A stretch of DNA of 35,003 nt, taken from NCBI GenBank assembly GCA_018003655.1, contig JAGNDY010000012.1, forward strand, positions 1 through 35,003, read 5' to 3'. The notes under the pieces were generated by a model. It saw nothing but the letters and a program-made list of their open reading frames with translations, was not told where the DNA came from and did no database searches. Source of the stretch: Candidatus Nanopelagicales bacterium. GTDB lineage: Bacteria; Actinomycetota; Actinomycetes; S36-B12; UBA10799. Shown one piece after another: positions 24,638-31,987 of the stretch; position 1 is the stretch's first letter, and each line of letters begins with the position of its first letter. Position numbers and translations under genes: made by a program.

Positions 24638-25413
24638 ACACTGAAGCAGTGCAGGTGGATGAACTACCCCCGTTCAGGCAGGAGATCAAGACCACGTTGG
24701 GCCGGCAGTTCCGTTGGCCGTTCGACGACCTTCAGGTCATTGCTTTCAACGCGGTGTTGGTGATCGGTGGCTGGTTTCTGCTCAGTCCGGCCGCGGTGTT
24801 TCGCTTCACCTCACTGATCTTCCTGCCAGCCGCTATCGCCTCGTGGACGTTCGCCGATGTTCCCGCGACCAACCTGTATGGCGCCGATCCCGAGTTGACG
24901 CTGCAGCGGATCGACGATCCGGTCGCACTTCGGCGGCTGTTCTCGGTCAGAAACGTGGTTTTGTGGATACTCATCTCGCCGATCTGCTTCGCGTTGGCGT
25001 GGGGACTGGCACCGTCTGAGGGCAAGTGGGTGCTGTCAGCAGCCATCGCCGTCGCGGTGATGTGCATGCCGTTCGCCTACCTGGGACTGTGCTCGCTGGT
25101 TGCGCCGCTGCTGCCATTTCACAGAATGCCGCTCAAACAGCGGATGCATCGACGAGACACTTGGTTGCGTTGGGGTGTGGGCGTGGTGATTCCCTATGTA
25201 TTGACCACGCCGGCCGCCTTGCTGGCATTGAGCCCATTCATCCTCGTCTACAACCTCCTCGGCCAACAACAAGAGCATTTCCTGCTCGCAGCCGTGCTGA
25301 TGACGCCCTGGTGTTTCTTGCTATGGCGTGTCGGTCTGCATTTGGCAACTCGCTTGACTGAACGCCGACATGACTGGCTGGTGGCGTTCTTGTCGGACCC
25401 GTCACGTGGATAG
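24634..25413 (+). CDS. Predicted integral membrane protein, function unknown
   Basis: 259 aa with about six hydrophobic helices, for example VIAFNAVLVIGGWFLLSPA near residue 35, FTSLIFLPAAIASWTFADV near 58, VVLWILISPICFALAWGL near 108, two long ones at about 130-160 and 185-215, and FLLAAVLMTPWCFLLWRVGL near 220. A polar loop with PATNLYGADPELTLQRIDDP lies between helices 2 and 3, and a basic MPLKQRMHRRDTW loop precedes helix 5. I recognise no family. It overlaps its upstream neighbour by 4 nt and hflX by 8 nt, so it is co-translated with them. Possibly a partner of the SCO6745-like protein; nothing in the sequence proves it. Confidence 0.78.
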   Translation: MNTEAVQVDELPPFRQEIKTTLGRQFRWPFDDLQVIAFNAVLVIGGWFLLSPAAVFRFTSLIFLPAAIASWTFADVPATNLYGADPELTLQRIDDPVALRRLFSVRNVVLWILISPICFALAWGLAPSEGKWVLSAAIAVAVMCMPFAYLGLCSLVAPLLPFHRMPLKQRMHRRDTWLRWGVGVVIPYVLTTPAALLALSPFILVYNLLGQQQEHFLLAAVLMTPWCFLLWRVGLHLATRLTERRHDWLVAFLSDPSRG

Positions 25414-26836
25414 CAACGAGTCAGACATCGACTTCCACCAAGACGAGCGCGAGTCGCTTCGGCGGGTCGCGGGGTTGTCCACCGAGCTGCAGGACATCAC
25501 CGAGGTCGAGTACCGGCAGCTTCGACTTGAGCGTGTGGTGTTGGTGGGGGTCTGGACCACCGGCACCTCTGAGGCGGCCACCCGCTCACTACACGAGTTG
25601 GCCCGGTTGGCCGAGACCGCCGGCTCCGAGGTACTCGAGGGTGTCAGTCAGCGGCGAAACAAGCCCGACGCTGCGACGTACATCGGTTCGGGCAAAGCCC
25701 ACGAGTTGGCTGCGATCGTGGACGAACTCGGAGCAGACACCGTCATTTGCGACGGCGAGCTGACCCCGGGGCAACTCCAACAACTGGAGAAGATCGTTGG
25801 CGTCAAAGTCGTCGACCGGACGTGGCTGATCCTGGATATTTTCGCCCAGCACGCGCGAAGCCGCGAAGGCAAAGCGCAGGTGGCGCTGGCTCAGATGAAC
25901 TACATGTTGCCGCGATTGCGTGGCTGGGGCGCTGCGATGAGCCGCCAGGCGGGCGGTATCGGAACCAGAGGGCCGGGCGAGACCAAGATCGAGACAGATC
26001 GGCGCCGAATTCGAACCAGAATGGCCAAGTTGCGGCGCGAGATCGCAGCGATGTCCACTGCCCGGGAGGTTGCCCGTTCGTCGCGGCGACGCTCGCGGAC
26101 TCCGTCGGTAGCCATCGTCGGCTATACCAATGCCGGAAAGTCGAGCCTGCTCAATCGGCTGACCTCGGCCGGTGTCCTGGTGCAAGACGAGTTGTTCGCA
26201 ACCGTTGATCCGACCGTGCGCAAGTTGACGACGCCGTCGGGTCGACAGTTCACGATGTCCGACACCGTGGGGTTCGTTCGGCACCTGCCCCACCAACTCA
26301 TCGAGTCGTTCCGGTCAACGATCGAAGAGGCAACCGACGCCGATTTGCTACTCCACGTCGTGGACGGCTCCGCTGAGTCCCCGGCCGAGCAGATCGCCGC
26401 CGTCAGGACCGTCCTGGCCGACGTTGGCGCGGACGACGTCCGAGAACTCCTCGTCGTTAACAAAGCCGATATCGCCGATCCGACGATGCTCGCCGAGCTC
26501 AATGCGGCTGAGCGCCACGTGATATCGGTCTCGGCGTTGACCGGTGAGGGCTTTGCGGAACTGGCCCTGCGCATTGAGCAGGAGTTGCCCGCGCCAGAGG
26601 TTGAGGTCGACCTGGTGGTGCCATACGCGCACGCCGAACTTGTTGCCCAAGTTCACCGCGAGGGGGACATCGTGGAGTTGGAACATCTGTCCACCGGCAC
26701 GCGGGTGCACGCGAGGGTGGGAAAGCAGCTCGCGCGCTTGTTGCAGGAGGTCGCAAACGCGCCCGAAATGCCGGGGATTTCCGATGCCGACAGGCAGTAT
26801 GAACCCGATGACCGCAACGGAGACCGAATCCCCTAG
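25406..26836 (+). CDS. hflX: GTPase HflX
   Basis: 476 aa. HflX is a ribosome-binding GTPase that splits stalled or hibernating ribosomes. The HflX N-terminal domain includes DAATYIGSGKAHEL and the LTPGQLQQLEKIVGVKVVDR region (abridged), followed by MSRQAGGIGTRGPGETKIE, a family hallmark. GTPase motifs are G1 GYTNAGKSS at 239-247, G3 DTVGFVRHLP and G4 NKAD. The GTG at 25406 is preferred; the in-frame TTG/ATG region upstream lies in the membrane protein gene. The downstream diguanylate cyclase gene starts inside its 3' end. Confidence 0.95.
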   Translation: MDSNESDIDFHQDERESLRRVAGLSTELQDITEVEYRQLRLERVVLVGVWTTGTSEAATRSLHELARLAETAGSEVLEGVSQRRNKPDAATYIGSGKAHELAAIVDELGADTVICDGELTPGQLQQLEKIVGVKVVDRTWLILDIFAQHARSREGKAQVALAQMNYMLPRLRGWGAAMSRQAGGIGTRGPGETKIETDRRRIRTRMAKLRREIAAMSTAREVARSSRRRSRTPSVAIVGYTNAGKSSLLNRLTSAGVLVQDELFATVDPTVRKLTTPSGRQFTMSDTVGFVRHLPHQLIESFRSTIEEATDADLLLHVVDGSAESPAEQIAAVRTVLADVGADDVRELLVVNKADIADPTMLAELNAAERHVISVSALTGEGFAELALRIEQELPAPEVEVDLVVPYAHAELVAQVHREGDIVELEHLSTGTRVHARVGKQLARLLQEVANAPEMPGISDADRQYEPDDRNGDRIP

Positions 26837-29645
26837 CGCGCTAGGACCGGTTGGCGCTAGCCGCCGCACTTCGCTGGTGGTGCACGGACTCATGGTCGGC
26901 GCCATCGTGGTGGCGGCCGCAGCGGTCTGGAGTCCCTCGCAGCTTGATTTCATGGCGCTGGGGATTGCGATGGTTCTCGCTGGCAGTAGCGTCATGGTTG
27001 CCTTCGTCGACCGATCGCTTCGCGACACCTCTAGTGTGCGCCGATCCGCGATTGTCATTGTTGTGGCCGGGGCACTGGTGCTCGTCGGATTCGGTGCGAC
27101 GACGATCGTCGCCGCGGGTCCCACGACGGCGTGGCAGACCCTGCTCAACGTGCGAAGCATCGCGATGGCGGGGTTCATCGTCATTGCCGTCCTGCGGTAC
27201 CCCCGGCCGATGCAAGGGTCACGGGAGGACCGACTTCTCGTCTGGATCGACTTCACAGCCGCGGCAGTCGCCTGCATCGTGATCACGGCTGTGGTCGTGG
27301 TGCCATCGACGGCGGGGTCCGGGCCGGTCGGCGCGCTTGCCGACGTGCGACCGTGGGCCGACGCGGTGATTGCTGCCTTTGCCGTCCTGCTGGCCTGTAG
27401 GTCAAGAATGCCCGGCGCTTTGCCGTTTCGACAGATCCTGCTGCTGGTGCTCGCCGGTGGGGTCTTCGTGCTGACCAACGCGATGACTGTCGTACTGGGC
27501 TCCAGTCAACGCGGAATCGACGCCGAGTTGCTGGCATTGGCCCTTCAGTTGATTGGCGTGTGGCTTGTTGTCCTCGCGGCGTTGCGACCTTCGGCCGAAC
27601 GCGAGTTGCCTGGCGAGATCCGCTCGCGCGAATGGCTGACACTCACGGTTCCGTTGGCGCCGGTGGTGGCGGCGCTTGTGTCACTGGTTTGGTTAGCCAC
27701 CAAGAGCGGCATGGATAGTGGGCTACTGGTGCTCATTGGGTCCGTTTCAGTCGGAGTCTGCTTTGCGGCGCTGCTCGTTCTGCGTCACGTGTTGGCTCGT
27801 GGTGGCGCTTCCCGGCCCACAGTTGCGCTTGCCGACTCAGCTGCCCCGTGGCTCCACACGGTGGTCGATGCCGCACCGGACATGGTCACCGTTGCCGACT
27901 TGCGCTGCCGGGTGGTCTATCAGACACCATCGGTATCTCGGGTTCTGGGCTTCGAACCCGGTCACTGGCACGATCGGCTCATCTACGACTTTGTCCACCC
28001 GGACGACCACGGCGCGCTCGCCGAAGTGACCGCCAAGGCGGCCCGGGAAATCGGTCGACCGCGAACCGTTCGGTTGCGACTGAGGTGTCGTGACGGTTCC
28101 TGGCGCGAGTCCGACACCGCAGTCACTGCATTGCCCGGAGAAGAGGGGCTGCCCGGATACGTGTTGCGAACCAAGGATGCCTCGGAGTTTCAGCGCAGAA
28201 AGGGCACGGAGTCCCAAACCAAACACCTCGACGAGCTCACCGGATTGGCAAATCGGTCAGCGTTGTTGACGCACGCAGATCAGTCCATCCTTGGCGCCGC
28301 TCCTGGCAACGTCGCCGTCCTTGCTCTGGACCTCGACGGCTTCCGGGCCATCAACGACACGATCGGGCACGACACCGGCGACGAGATCCTCCGCCAAGTG
28401 GGTGCCGCGCTGCAGCGATGTGTTCGACCGTGGGACCTCGTTGCCAGGACAGGTGGCGATGAATTCGCTGTCCTGATCGTCGGGGCTAACGCTGAACGCT
28501 CCGTTGGTCGGGTGCACGAGCGGCTCCAGCGGGCACTGTCTGCGGTTCTGATCCCAGATGGCAGAGAAGTCCGCATCGCCATTAGCGCCGGTTACTCGGT
28601 CAACGACAGCGGCATTGAGAGCTCCGAGCAACTCGTTCGTAATGCTGACCTTGCCCTTGGTCGCGTTCGCACGGCCAGCCGTGTCGAGGTGCTTCGTTTT
28701 GAGGCGTCCATGCACGATGCCCTTGTTGAGCGGATGCACGCGGAGCACGAGTTGCGCTCCGCCGTTGTGCAAGGGCGCCTGGAACTCGCCTACCAACCGA
28801 TTGTCCGGCTCAGCGACGGGATGCCGATTGGTGCAGAGGCGCTGATTCGTTGGCGTCATGCCACTCGGGGGCTGGTACTGGCTGGCGACTTCGTTCCGCT
28901 GGCCGAAGAGATGGGAATCATCCACGAGCTGGGAGCGTGGGCGTTGCGGCAAGCCTGCCGTGACCTGGCGCAACTGCGTCGCGACGTCGATGGGCTTGCC
29001 CAGTTCTCCATGAGTGTCAACGTCTCGGGCCACCAGCTCGAACCCGCCTTGCTCGACGAGGTCCGTAGCGCTCTTGAGGCCGCCGGCATCGGTCCAGCTG
29101 ACTTGGTACTTGAGGTAACCGAATCCGTTCTGGCAGATCACCCAGAACACGCCGCCGAAGTTCTGCGTGAGGCCCGTGAGCTCGGCTGCCGCGTGGCTTT
29201 CGACGATTTTGGAACCGGCTACTCGTCGCTGTCGTACCTCGCCCAATTCCCCGTCGATGTGCTGAAGATTGACAAGAGTTTTGTGCAGGACGTGGACACC
29301 AGCGCACAGAGCCTCGCGTTGACGCGCACCATTGCCTCGCTGGGGCAAGCGTTAGGTCTGCCAGTTGTCGCTGAGGGTGTCGAGACGTCGGAGCAGGCAG
29401 TAGTACTGCGAGAACTGGGTTGCGAAAACGCTCAGGGCTATCTGTTCAGCCAGCCGGTTCCGCTCGAGTCGTTGCAGCAGATCCTGTCGCTAGGTACCCC
29501 TATCGGCCCGACTGGGCGAGGCGGGCCGAAAGGGATTGCCCCGCGAGAAAACTCCGACGCGGTTGTCGTGCTGCCGGATCACTCTGCTGCGCCAGTAGCG
29601 CGAACGCAGGAGCAGTCCGTCGACGATCGATTCCCTGCGGGCTAA
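26799..29645 (+). CDS. Membrane PAS-GGDEF-EAL protein (cyclic di-GMP synthesis and breakdown)
   Basis: About 948 aa. Eight or more hydrophobic helices occupy residues ~30-330. A PAS sensor domain ([15 protein letters not shown] ... GFEPGHWHD) follows at about 350-468. The GGDEF domain has an intact GGDEF signature at 552-556 and [13 protein letters not shown]. The EAL domain has EAL at 680-682 (GAEALIRW), plus [20 protein letters not shown] and VVAEGVET. Both the cyclase and phosphodiesterase motifs look complete, so either or both activities are possible. Starts at ATG 26799 or 26808 both overlap hflX; the frame further upstream is hflX shadow. Its stop codon overlaps that of the convergent lexA. 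Confidence 0.93.
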   Translation: MNPMTATETESPSALGPVGASRRTSLVVHGLMVGAIVVAAAAVWSPSQLDFMALGIAMVLAGSSVMVAFVDRSLRDTSSVRRSAIVIVVAGALVLVGFGATTIVAAGPTTAWQTLLNVRSIAMAGFIVIAVLRYPRPMQGSREDRLLVWIDFTAAAVACIVITAVVVVPSTAGSGPVGALADVRPWADAVIAAFAVLLACRSRMPGALPFRQILLLVLAGGVFVLTNAMTVVLGSSQRGIDAELLALALQLIGVWLVVLAALRPSAERELPGEIRSREWLTLTVPLAPVVAALVSLVWLATKSGMDSGLLVLIGSVSVGVCFAALLVLRHVLARGGASRPTVALADSAAPWLHTVVDAAPDMVTVADLRCRVVYQTPSVSRVLGFEPGHWHDRLIYDFVHPDDHGALAEVTAKAAREIGRPRTVRLRLRCRDGSWRESDTAVTALPGEEGLPGYVLRTKDASEFQRRKGTESQTKHLDELTGLANRSALLTHADQSILGAAPGNVAVLALDLDGFRAINDTIGHDTGDEILRQVGAALQRCVRPWDLVARTGGDEFAVLIVGANAERSVGRVHERLQRALSAVLIPDGREVRIAISAGYSVNDSGIESSEQLVRNADLALGRVRTASRVEVLRFEASMHDALVERMHAEHELRSAVVQGRLELAYQPIVRLSDGMPIGAEALIRWRHATRGLVLAGDFVPLAEEMGIIHELGAWALRQACRDLAQLRRDVDGLAQFSMSVNVSGHQLEPALLDEVRSALEAAGIGPADLVLEVTESVLADHPEHAAEVLREARELGCRVAFDDFGTGYSSLSYLAQFPVDVLKIDKSFVQDVDTSAQSLALTRTIASLGQALGLPVVAEGVETSEQAVVLRELGCENAQGYLFSQPVPLESLQQILSLGTPIGPTGRGGPKGIAPRENSDAVVVLPDHSAAPVARTQEQSVDDRFPAG

Positions 29646-30406
29646 ACCCGCCGCAGAACCGACACCACCCGTCCCAGAATCCGTGCTTCGTCGCCCAGAA
29701 TGGGCGCGTAGGACGGATTGTGGGGCATGAGCCACACGTGACCGTCGCGACGCTTGAGCGTCTTGACGGTGGCCTCTTCGCCTAGCAACGCGGCCACGAT
29801 CTCGCCGGATTCAGCCGTGTCCTGCTTGCGAACGACGACGTAATCGCCGTCGCAGATTGCGGCGTCAACCATCGAATCGCCACTGACGTGCAGGAGGAAG
29901 AGTTCACCGTCACCGGTGATGTCACGGGGGAGGGGGAAGATCGCCTCGACCGATTCCTCCGCGAGAATCGGTCCGCCAGCGGCAATTCGACCAAGCACCG
30001 GCACCAGCGCCGTGCTGCTACGCAGGGCCGCGAGTTCGTCGTCAACTTGATTGGTCGACGGCTCGATACGGGGAGCATCCTCGTCGGTCATGACCTCCAG
30101 CGCGCGTGGGCGGTTCGGGTCGCGCCGTAAGAAGCCCTTCTCCTCGAGTACCCGGAGTTGGTGGGCGACGCTGGAAGGGCTCGTGAGTCCGACCGCATCT
30201 CCGATCTCACGGACGCTCGGGGGATACCCACGGGCCTCTACCGCTTCTTTGATGACCTCAAGGATCCGTTGCTGCCGCGCCGTCATTCCGCGTGCTGCGG
30301 TGGTTGCCCTGGGCAATGCGCTCACGGCGTTGTCTGTGGTGGCGGTGCGCGACCGAGGCGCCTTCTTCGTCTTCTGTGGGCCAGTTTGACTCGTGTCCGT
30401 TGCCAC
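29642..30406 (-). CDS. lexA: SOS repressor LexA
   Basis: 254 aa. The N-terminal winged helix-turn-helix covers about residues 40-105 ([40 protein letters not shown]). The self-cleavage site is A143-G144 in GRIAAGGPI. The catalytic dyad is S178 (HVSGDSMVD) and K215 ([10 protein letters not shown]). RecA filaments trigger cleavage after DNA damage. The GTG at 30406 is supported by GAGGAGG about 7 nt upstream; the longer frame to 30562 runs through the LexA boxes. Residues 1-38 form a basic, Thr-rich extension. The gene is probably autoregulated through the box 78 nt upstream. Confidence 0.97.
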   Translation of the reverse strand: MATDTSQTGPQKTKKAPRSRTATTDNAVSALPRATTAARGMTARQQRILEVIKEAVEARGYPPSVREIGDAVGLTSPSSVAHQLRVLEEKGFLRRDPNRPRALEVMTDEDAPRIEPSTNQVDDELAALRSSTALVPVLGRIAAGGPILAEESVEAIFPLPRDITGDGELFLLHVSGDSMVDAAICDGDYVVVRKQDTAESGEIVAALLGEEATVKTLKRRDGHVWLMPHNPSYAPILGDEARILGRVVSVLRRV

Positions 30407-30483
30407 CGCGTCCTCCTCGGTGTGGATGGAGAGCCTTGTTGGCTTCCCGTTGAGGTAACCGTAGCGATGAAAATCGATCAAAT

Positions 30484-30497
30484 CAAACATATGTTCG
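30484..30497. promoter_or_regulatory. LexA box proximal to lexA
   Basis: Read on the minus strand this is CGAACATATGTTTG, one mismatch from CGAAC-N4-GTTCG. It lies 78 nt upstream of the lexA GTG and probably mediates autorepression. Confidence 0.78.
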
Positions 30498-30553
30498 AAA
30501 CCGTGTCGCCAAATGTCGGCCACTGGTGTTATCAATAGAACACGCGTTCGATT

Positions 30554-30567
30554 CGAACACATGTTCT
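30554..30567. promoter_or_regulatory. LexA box proximal to the LysM gene
   Basis: CGAACACATGTTCT, one mismatch from CGAAC-N4-GTTCG, lies 57 nt before the LysM gene ATG. Extra half-sites crowd the same stretch (GTTCG-ATT-CGAAC at 30546-30558, GTGTT-N8-AACAC at 30526-30543). Confidence 0.8.
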
Positions 30568-30623
30568 AGTCAGCGGAAGACAGGAGCCTCGCAGGAGTGA
30601 GGCGAACAGTGGAGGTGGTTTAG

Positions 30624-31094
30624 ATGGCCGGAGCGGTGGTCTCTGCGGGTTATGGGAGGACTAGGCCAAGTGGGCGCTCCGCCCAGCATCGGCCGGAGCG
30701 CTCGCAACGGCGAGCAACCAGTGCTGCAACTGGCGGACGGACTGACGCGTTGGAGTTGCCGGAGTTCATGCGCGCTGGTAGTTCTGCAGCCGCCAACCCC
30801 GCGCGAGTGCGATGGATAGTGGGGTTCGCGTTGGCGGTGACGATCGGTGCGACGCTCGGCTTTCTCCCAGGCGCGGGCTTTTCGCTATCGCACGTTGAGG
30901 CCGATGCCGGCGCGGGGGAGTCGGTTGCTCAGCGGGTTGAGACAGTTCAATCCGGCGACAGCCTCTGGGTAGTCGCGCAGCGCACTTTGCCAGGTGAGGA
31001 CACCCGCAAGAGCATGGATCGGATTCGGCGATTGAACCAGTTGCAGGACAGCGGTTTACGGCCAGGCCAGGAACTGCTCATTCCGCCACGCTGA
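30624..31094 (+). CDS. LysM-domain membrane protein, probable SOS-induced cell-division suppressor
   Basis: 156 aa. A basic cytoplasmic region (1-60) is followed by one transmembrane helix (RWIVGFALAVTIGATLGF, about 63-80) and a C-terminal LysM domain (QSGDSLWVVAQRTLPGEDTR ... LRPGQELLIP, about 105-154) that would bind peptidoglycan outside. The same design, divergent from lexA, is found in Mycobacterium (Rv2719c/ChiZ), and Corynebacterium has the functional analogue DivS; both are DNA-damage-induced and block division. The LexA box just upstream supports the same role here. GGAGGT 7 nt before the ATG fixes the start. A hydrolase activity cannot be read from the sequence. Confidence 0.82.
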   Translation: MAGAVVSAGYGRTRPSGRSAQHRPERSQRRATSAATGGRTDALELPEFMRAGSSAAANPARVRWIVGFALAVTIGATLGFLPGAGFSLSHVEADAGAGESVAQRVETVQSGDSLWVVAQRTLPGEDTRKSMDRIRRLNQLQDSGLRPGQELLIPPR

Positions 31095-31101
31095 TGCAGG
31101 T

Positions 31102-31123
31102 CGGGCACGGCGTGACACGCCCG
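31102..31123 (+). terminator. GC-rich hairpin after the LysM gene
   Basis: CGGGC and GCCCG pair around a 12-nt loop, which itself can form GGCG-TGACA-CGCC. It starts 8 nt after the LysM stop codon and has no T-run. It may end the LysM transcript. Confidence 0.35.
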
Positions 31124-31245
31124 GGGCGGTGTGGGTACGTGCTTGCGATATGGCCTCTGACCTGCGGCGATGCCACCGCGCGCGACACGACATTGATCAG
31201 TTGGTGCGAAGTGCTTGCGCGGAAGCGATCCGAGTCATACGGTTC

Positions 31246-31261
31246 CCCCTACATGTAGTGT
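31246..31261. promoter_or_regulatory. NrdR-box-like site upstream of nrdR-nrdJ
   Basis: CCCCTACATGTAGTGT matches 12 of 16 positions of the NrdR box consensus as I recall it (ACACWATATATWGTGT), including the whole WGTGT half. A weaker partner (9 of 16) lies 15 nt downstream at 31277-31292, the usual tandem spacing. NrdR would repress its own operon here. The 31124-31245 stretch upstream holds nothing else recognisable. Confidence 0.5.
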
Positions 31262-31330
31262 TACAACCGTGTAATTAGTCCACAGGTTGTGGCCAATGGT
31301 GCACAGGATCTCCCCAAGCGATCCCCACTG

Positions 31331-31339
31331 TTATCCACA
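31331..31339 (+). promoter_or_regulatory. Perfect DnaA box TTATCCACA before nrdR
   Basis: TTATCCACA equals the consensus high-affinity DnaA box, 40 nt before the nrdR start codon. An inverted repeat CCACA-GGT-TGTGG at 31280-31292 nearby contains further DnaA-like half sites. DnaA control of ribonucleotide reductase genes is known in E. coli; here it is inference. Confidence 0.5.
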
Positions 31340-31378
31340 AAACCGCCGATTTCGACCCTGATCGGAGCTCGCAGACCG

Positions 31379-31933
31379 ATGCATTGCCCGTATTGCCACC
31401 ACGACGACTCGCGGGTCGTCGATAGCCGCACGGCAGAAGATGGTGCCGCTATCAGGCGACGCAGGCAGTGCCCGGAATGCACCCGCCGATTCACGACGGT
31501 CGAGACCGCGTCGCTGCAGATCGCCAAGCGTAGCGGCGTAGTTGAGCCGTTCAGCAGGACCAAGGTCGCTGCTGGCGTTCGAAAGGCGTGTCAGGGGCGA
31601 CCAGTCAGCGATGACGACATTGCCTTGTTGGCCCAGCAGGTCGAGGAAGCAGTGCGCGTCATCGGGAACCCTGAGCTGCCCGCTCACGAGGTTGGCACCG
31701 CAATTCTCGGACCCCTGCGTGAGCTCGATGAGGTCGCGTACCTCCGATTCGCGTCGGTCTATCGCAGTTTCGAGAGCCTCGAGGACTTCGAAGCTGAAGT
31801 CGCGATGCTTCGAATGGAGCGAGCGGCACAGGTTCCCAACGGCGACATAGAACAGACGATCGACATCACCGATGTAACAGCAGCAAAACCCGCAAGCACG
31901 ACCGGCACGAATCCCCATCCCCCCGCAATGTGA
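31379..31933 (+). CDS. nrdR: Transcriptional repressor NrdR
   Basis: 184 aa. NrdR senses ATP/dATP and represses ribonucleotide reductase genes. The zinc ribbon uses C3, C6, C31 and C34 (MHCPYC ... CPEC). The ATP-cone domain covers about residues 46-140, with [20 protein letters not shown] and the closing [19 protein letters not shown] Pro/Thr-rich tail follows. The ATG at 31379 puts the zinc ribbon at the very N-terminus, as in all NrdR proteins; the frame upstream is regulatory DNA. nrdJ starts 54 nt downstream. Confidence 0.97.
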   Translation: MHCPYCHHDDSRVVDSRTAEDGAAIRRRRQCPECTRRFTTVETASLQIAKRSGVVEPFSRTKVAAGVRKACQGRPVSDDDIALLAQQVEEAVRVIGNPELPAHEVGTAILGPLRELDEVAYLRFASVYRSFESLEDFEAEVAMLRMERAAQVPNGDIEQTIDITDVTAAKPASTTGTNPHPPAM

Positions 31934-31939
31934 TTCGTT

Positions 31940-31957
31940 GGCCACGGGTCCGTGGCC
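31940..31957 (+). promoter_or_regulatory. Strong hairpin between nrdR and nrdJ
   Basis: GGCCACGG-GT-CCGTGGCC, a perfect 8-bp GC-rich inverted repeat, lies 18 nt before the nrdJ ribosome site AAGGAGG (31975-31981). It could tune the nrdR:nrdJ ratio by partial termination or by mRNA processing and stability. Confidence 0.45.
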
Positions 31958-31987
31958 GCATTGTTCCGCCCTTGAAGGAGGCACCAA

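Noticed and set aside
28257-29348. 363-aa open frame antisense to the GGDEF-EAL gene
   Set aside because: Opposite a well-conserved coding region; no recognisable domain and no ribosome site.
31934-31987. Cobalamin riboswitch before nrdJ
   Set aside because: The gap is only 54 nt and lacks the conserved B12-box; only a simple hairpin is present.
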